A DNA stretch of 64,000 bases from Marthasterias glacialis (lineage: Eukaryota; Echinodermata; Asteroidea; Forcipulatida; Asteriidae): the NCBI GenBank assembly GCA_911728455.2, contig OU452226.1:25940974-26004973 (forward strand), read 5' to 3'. The position numbers and the translations under genes were made by a program. Within the stretch, counting starts at the first letter, position 1; every line of letters begins with the position of its first letter. Under the pieces are notes generated by a model. The model was not told the origin of the DNA and did not search any database. It saw nothing but the letters and a program-made list of their open reading frames with translations. This document shows, piece after piece, positions 61,901 to 64,000 of this stretch.

Positions 61901-63138
61901 GTTTTCCTTTTCTTCTTACTTTGCTCGATTTTCCCCACTGTTTGGCCCGAATTTTTAAATTATTTTTTAAAAATTTTATTTATTTATTATTATTATTTAT
62001 TTTTAAATATATGTATGTATTCTTTATTTATTTAAATATATTTTTTGATTTTTATCTATTTTTATTTATTTTTATTTATTTATACGCCTATGAGTAGCTG
62101 TCTGTAAATAGACCGCAACGGAAGATGAGCTGAGATTGTTATACGTAAAAGACTGTGGTATGATTCAATTACCTTTCAGAGACAAATAATCAATTCATAA
62201 AAATATGCGCCATTTTAAAATAAATTCATACAATAGCTTGTAACAAACAAGTAATGTTCCTGGACAGAAATGGTTAACTAAAAAACGTCATAATTAGGAT
62301 GTGCATGTGTTTTGTTTGACGAATTGTACGTTTCTTGAAGAGTTCGTGAATTTCCGAAGAAGGCAACGCGTTTGATAAGACTGCCATTTTGTATCCTGAG
62401 ACCATTTCATGTATGAGTAAATACTGTTACTGCGTGGGCTATAACTACCTTTAACATTGTCATCCCATTCCCCTCTGTATTTCGAATGTTTTTTTTTTCA
62501 TCTACGGTAATTTGATGGTGAAGATTGATTAAACCATTTGAAGAGGTTCGGGAGCCGATTTCACAAAGAGCTAAAGGATTGATCTTAACTGCAAATCAAT
62601 CTTAATTGTTAAACAAAGTGTGATGTCACAATGCAAATCAACATGGTAGTACTGACAACTCATCTTAAGATGAATCTTTAGTGCCCCGTGAAATCAAGCA
62701 CTGGCTGCAGTTTTTTCAGAAGATGAAATTCTTCGAAGCGTTCTAGTTAAAAAGATAAAGGGAAAAATAAAAGATAACTCAATACTAAAAAATTGCATCA
62801 GACATCTCACTGATGCTGAAAAATGTGACGCCTTAAACCATACAACAACTACTAGATTAGTGTCGATTGTTTTCCTTCAAAAATTACTGAAATTATTTTA
62901 CCATTTTGGTAATAGATTCATTTATCTATTGTAGCCTATATTACAAAAGGTTTTGGTGTGGGGTTTTTTGGTCTCATGTTATTTTTGTTTTTAATTTTCT
63001 CTTGGTTTTCTTGACAGTACTTTATTTAGGTTGCTACCGTGACGAGACGGAGAGAACATTGAGGGCGCTCCGGGAAGGCTTCCTGACTGACCTTAGGCGG
63101 ATGACAGTGGCGTTGTGTGTACGACACTGCAGTAAAAG
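43527..63138 (+). CDS. WSCD1/WSCD2-like WSC-domain membrane protein, 5' part only
   Basis: Two phase-compatible coding exons (43527-43962 and 63018-63138) give the first 185 residues; the rest lies right of the window. Residues 1-27 are short and basic (cytosolic), about 28-46 form one hydrophobic segment (LTVLVCLVFPGYILLF), giving a type II membrane topology. A low-complexity stem with an NSSR sequon near residue 132 follows. From about residue 147 comes YLGCYRDETERTLRAL and FLTDLRRMTVALCVRHCSKR, matching the first WSC domain of vertebrate WSCD1/2 (YIGCFSDD...RTLKGA, FYDLRKMTVSHCQDAC). Vertebrate members add a second WSC and a sulfotransferase domain and act as sialate O-sulfotransferases in the Golgi. 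I infer the same family here; the catalytic part is not visible. Xylosyltransferase also carries WSC, but this motif wording fits WSCD better. Confidence 0.85.
44690..45075 (-). repeat. Cluster of TTATCTTGATTCAAA repeats, minus strand
   Basis: Copies (reverse complement) at about 44733-44760, 44800-44830, 44860-44890 and 45030-45055 of the unit also seen at 5684-5880. Confidence 0.7.
46519..46620. mobile_element. 102-bp MITE with GTGGATTTCAC ends
   Basis: gtggatttcac and gtgaaatccac form exact 11-bp inverted ends; inner actagtccta and taggactagt are also inverted. Confidence 0.88.
46880..47110 (-). mobile_element. tRNA-derived SINE, family 3, copy 2 (5'-truncated)
   Basis: Matches copies at 11234 and 55406 from the tail to the B-box (ccagttcgaatctcg) and stops before the A-box. 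Confidence 0.92.
47166..47195. repeat. Perfect 30-bp palindrome
   Basis: The left half ttatgtcagagagta is followed directly by its exact reverse complement, with no spacer. Confidence 0.95.
47663..47694. repeat. Imperfect 32-bp palindrome
   Basis: ggggcaac at the left, gcaattgc in the centre and gttgcccc at the right; two mismatched pairs. Confidence 0.85.
49680..49715 (+). repeat. Single TTGATTCAAAGAGAGTAAG repeat
   Basis: tgtactttatattgattcaa followed by agagagtaagcata. Further single copies start near 52033 and 52160. Confidence 0.7.
51711..51800 (+). repeat. 10-bp tandem repeat, ttaccattgc
   Basis: About eight units, some with acaatt variants. Confidence 0.9.
53307..53389 (+). repeat. 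Three copies of a ttgaccggatggagtcta repeat
   Basis: Units begin near 53308, 53339 and 53370, with differing spacers. Confidence 0.85.
54160..54212. repeat. About 21-bp hairpin with 10-nt loop
   Basis: cgtgtccccggaaaaaaggt at 54160 pairs with accttttaccgggcacacg ending at 54212, with two or three mismatches. Could be a tiny foldback element or a small-RNA precursor; no known miRNA sequence was seen. Confidence 0.6.
55406..55687 (-). mobile_element. tRNA-derived SINE, family 3, copy 3 (full length)
   Basis: On the minus strand the head ggtcgggttggcgtagttg and B-box ggttcgaatcccg match copy 1, and the tail is AATAAATGAAATG. Confidence 0.92.
55688..55735. repeat. CT microsatellite and poly-C tract
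   Basis: CT repeats flank a run of about 14 C, directly against the head of SINE copy 3. Confidence 0.9.
56821..57074. repeat. Degenerate tandem repeat of about 34 bp
   Basis: About seven units built on gaaattgggctatttgaaaa with A-rich connectors, diverged, one interrupted by a T-run. Confidence 0.85.
58144..58280. repeat. 31-bp tandem repeat arranged as 62-bp dimers
   Basis: Units alternate between gctgatttgacccggtaaca and (g/a)ccgagttgacccggcaact types: 58144, 58175, 58206, 58238, plus a partial one at 58269. Confidence 0.92.
59598..59642. repeat. Exact 14-bp inverted repeat
   Basis: ctgtcgccatcttt and aaagatggcgacag enclose about 16 bases. Confidence 0.8.
61791..62091. mobile_element. 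Possible 0.3-kb element with CATAGGCGTA ends
   Basis: cataggcgta at the left and tacgcctatg at the right are exact 10-bp inverted ends; a 14-G run lies near the left end and an ATTT-rich core follows. No matching target duplication was found. Confidence 0.55.
62557..62695. mobile_element. 139-bp MITE-like element with GATTTCAC ends
   Basis: gatttcac and gtgaaatc ends plus inner gctaaaggattgatcttaa pairing with ttaagatgaatctttag. Its end sequence resembles the MITE at 46519. Confidence 0.8.
63018..63138 (+). CDS. WSCD-like exon coding the start of WSC domain 1
   Basis: Acceptor TTTTCTTGACAG at 63017, donor GTGCGT after AAAAG at 63138. Entry phase fits the exon ending at 43962 (G plus TA gives Val). 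It encodes LYLGCYRDETERTLRAL and TDLRRMTVALC, with the three cysteines expected early in a WSC domain. Exit phase is 2. Confidence 0.88.
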
Positions 63139-64000
63139 GTGCGTTTGCTTGAAATCATTACCCATGATGCTTCTGCATTTTATAATACACACAATGGCAT
63201 TTCTGAAAATCAATACCGTGTCCGTTGACTATTTGTGTCATCTCTTGTGGTACATGTAGGCACTATAAACCTTGAGCAACCTCGTCACAGATCACGTGCT
63301 TTCAACATTGCCATTTGGGTGATCACCTCTCCATAAGAAAAGTGCACAAGGTTCATGTTTATTGAAAATATTTAACAGATTCGAGCTGGAATTTTGTTAT
63401 CGTTTCTGAAAACTGAAAACTATTACGTCACTTAAAGAATTTACTTACCAAGCTTACTTTCATAATGAAGAATTTTGTATTTTGAGTTAAAAAGAAGATT
63501 TTATATGGGAAAATTACACAAAACTTATCAACACACGTGTCAGCCTGACAGGCAGCAACATTATGCACATAATTTAGTGTAACGCAGAAGATATTTCTTA
63601 GTACTGATTGGCTCAATACCACACCTTGCGTCACGCAATCACCAAAAATGATTGCAAGCGGTCGATGACGTCACGTGCACAAGGTCAGTTGGTAAGTCAT
63701 TGCGTCACACACGCGCGCATCTGCTTTACGCCTAAAGTGAACGCTACTTCCGTTTCCAAAACTGGCATAAATTGTGTGTAATTTTACCAAAAAGCAAACA
63801 ATTTCATCATTCAAAGGCGTGTCTTTTGACACAAACTTAGAATTCTGAGAAAACCTCGAGTCTTTGAAGAACATATGTAAAAGCCAAGTCCAATTATTAA
63901 ACATATACGTCACCCTTCCCAACATGATACGCCAAGACTACATTCATTGCTTATCAACCAACAGTAACCCCACATTGCTTTACTAATACCAGGCTGAATT
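63139..64000 (+). other. Intron of the WSCD-like gene, no feature recognised
   Basis: Follows the donor at 63139. Nothing coding or repetitive was recognised before the window ends. Confidence 0.5.

Larger units (their letters stand above)
43963..63017 (+). other. 19-kb first coding intron of the WSCD-like gene
   Basis: AT-rich, with no further exon that I can support. Holds two SINE copies (46880-47110, 55406-55687), two small MITEs (46519-46620, 62557-62695), tandem repeats (51711-51800, 53307-53389, 56821-57074, 58144-58280), a perfect palindrome at 47166 and copies of a dispersed TTGATTCAAAGAG repeat. I cannot exclude a small additional exon. Confidence 0.6.

Overview
This is a window of nuclear DNA from an animal with intron-rich genes, AT-rich spacers and many short interspersed repeats. 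The two recognisable proteins, the repeat landscape and the diverged but collinear match to vertebrate RBM19 point to an invertebrate deuterostome. An echinoderm, possibly a sea star, is my best guess, but this is inferred from general resemblance and not proven.

Layout. Positions 1-15190 hold no gene I can support: a 39-bp minisatellite at the left edge, tRNA-derived SINEs, a G-rich block and unassigned DNA. Positions 15191-34392 on the minus strand hold a complete RBM19 gene (six-RRM ribosome biogenesis factor, yeast Mrd1 family). I could assemble all 26 coding exons by hand with GT/AG borders and matching phases, giving 2952 nt and 983 residues. Its introns carry SINEs, foldback elements and several short tandem duplications. 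Positions 34393-43476 are the divergent spacer between the two genes. It holds a 349-bp hAT-like element with near-perfect 8-bp target duplications, a 1.6-kb terminal-inverted-repeat element, a 760-bp foldback element and a decayed non-LTR retrotransposon tail. From about 43477 on the plus strand runs the 5' part of a WSCD1/WSCD2-like gene (type II membrane protein with WSC domains; vertebrate members are sialate O-sulfotransferases). Only the N-terminal exon and the start of the first WSC domain lie in the window, separated by a 19-kb intron rich in tandem and dispersed repeats. The rest of that gene lies beyond position 64000.

The two genes are not functionally coupled: RBM19 acts in nucleolar pre-rRNA processing, while WSCD proteins are Golgi/secretory-membrane proteins. 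Their head-to-head linkage is notable because human RBM19 and WSCD2 also lie on the same chromosome arm (12q). I found no new molecular system. The most unusual structure is a set of inverted-repeat elements inside and beside RBM19 that share a hammerhead-like GGTC(G/A)AAACGT motif, and a family of short dispersed repeats seen on both strands.
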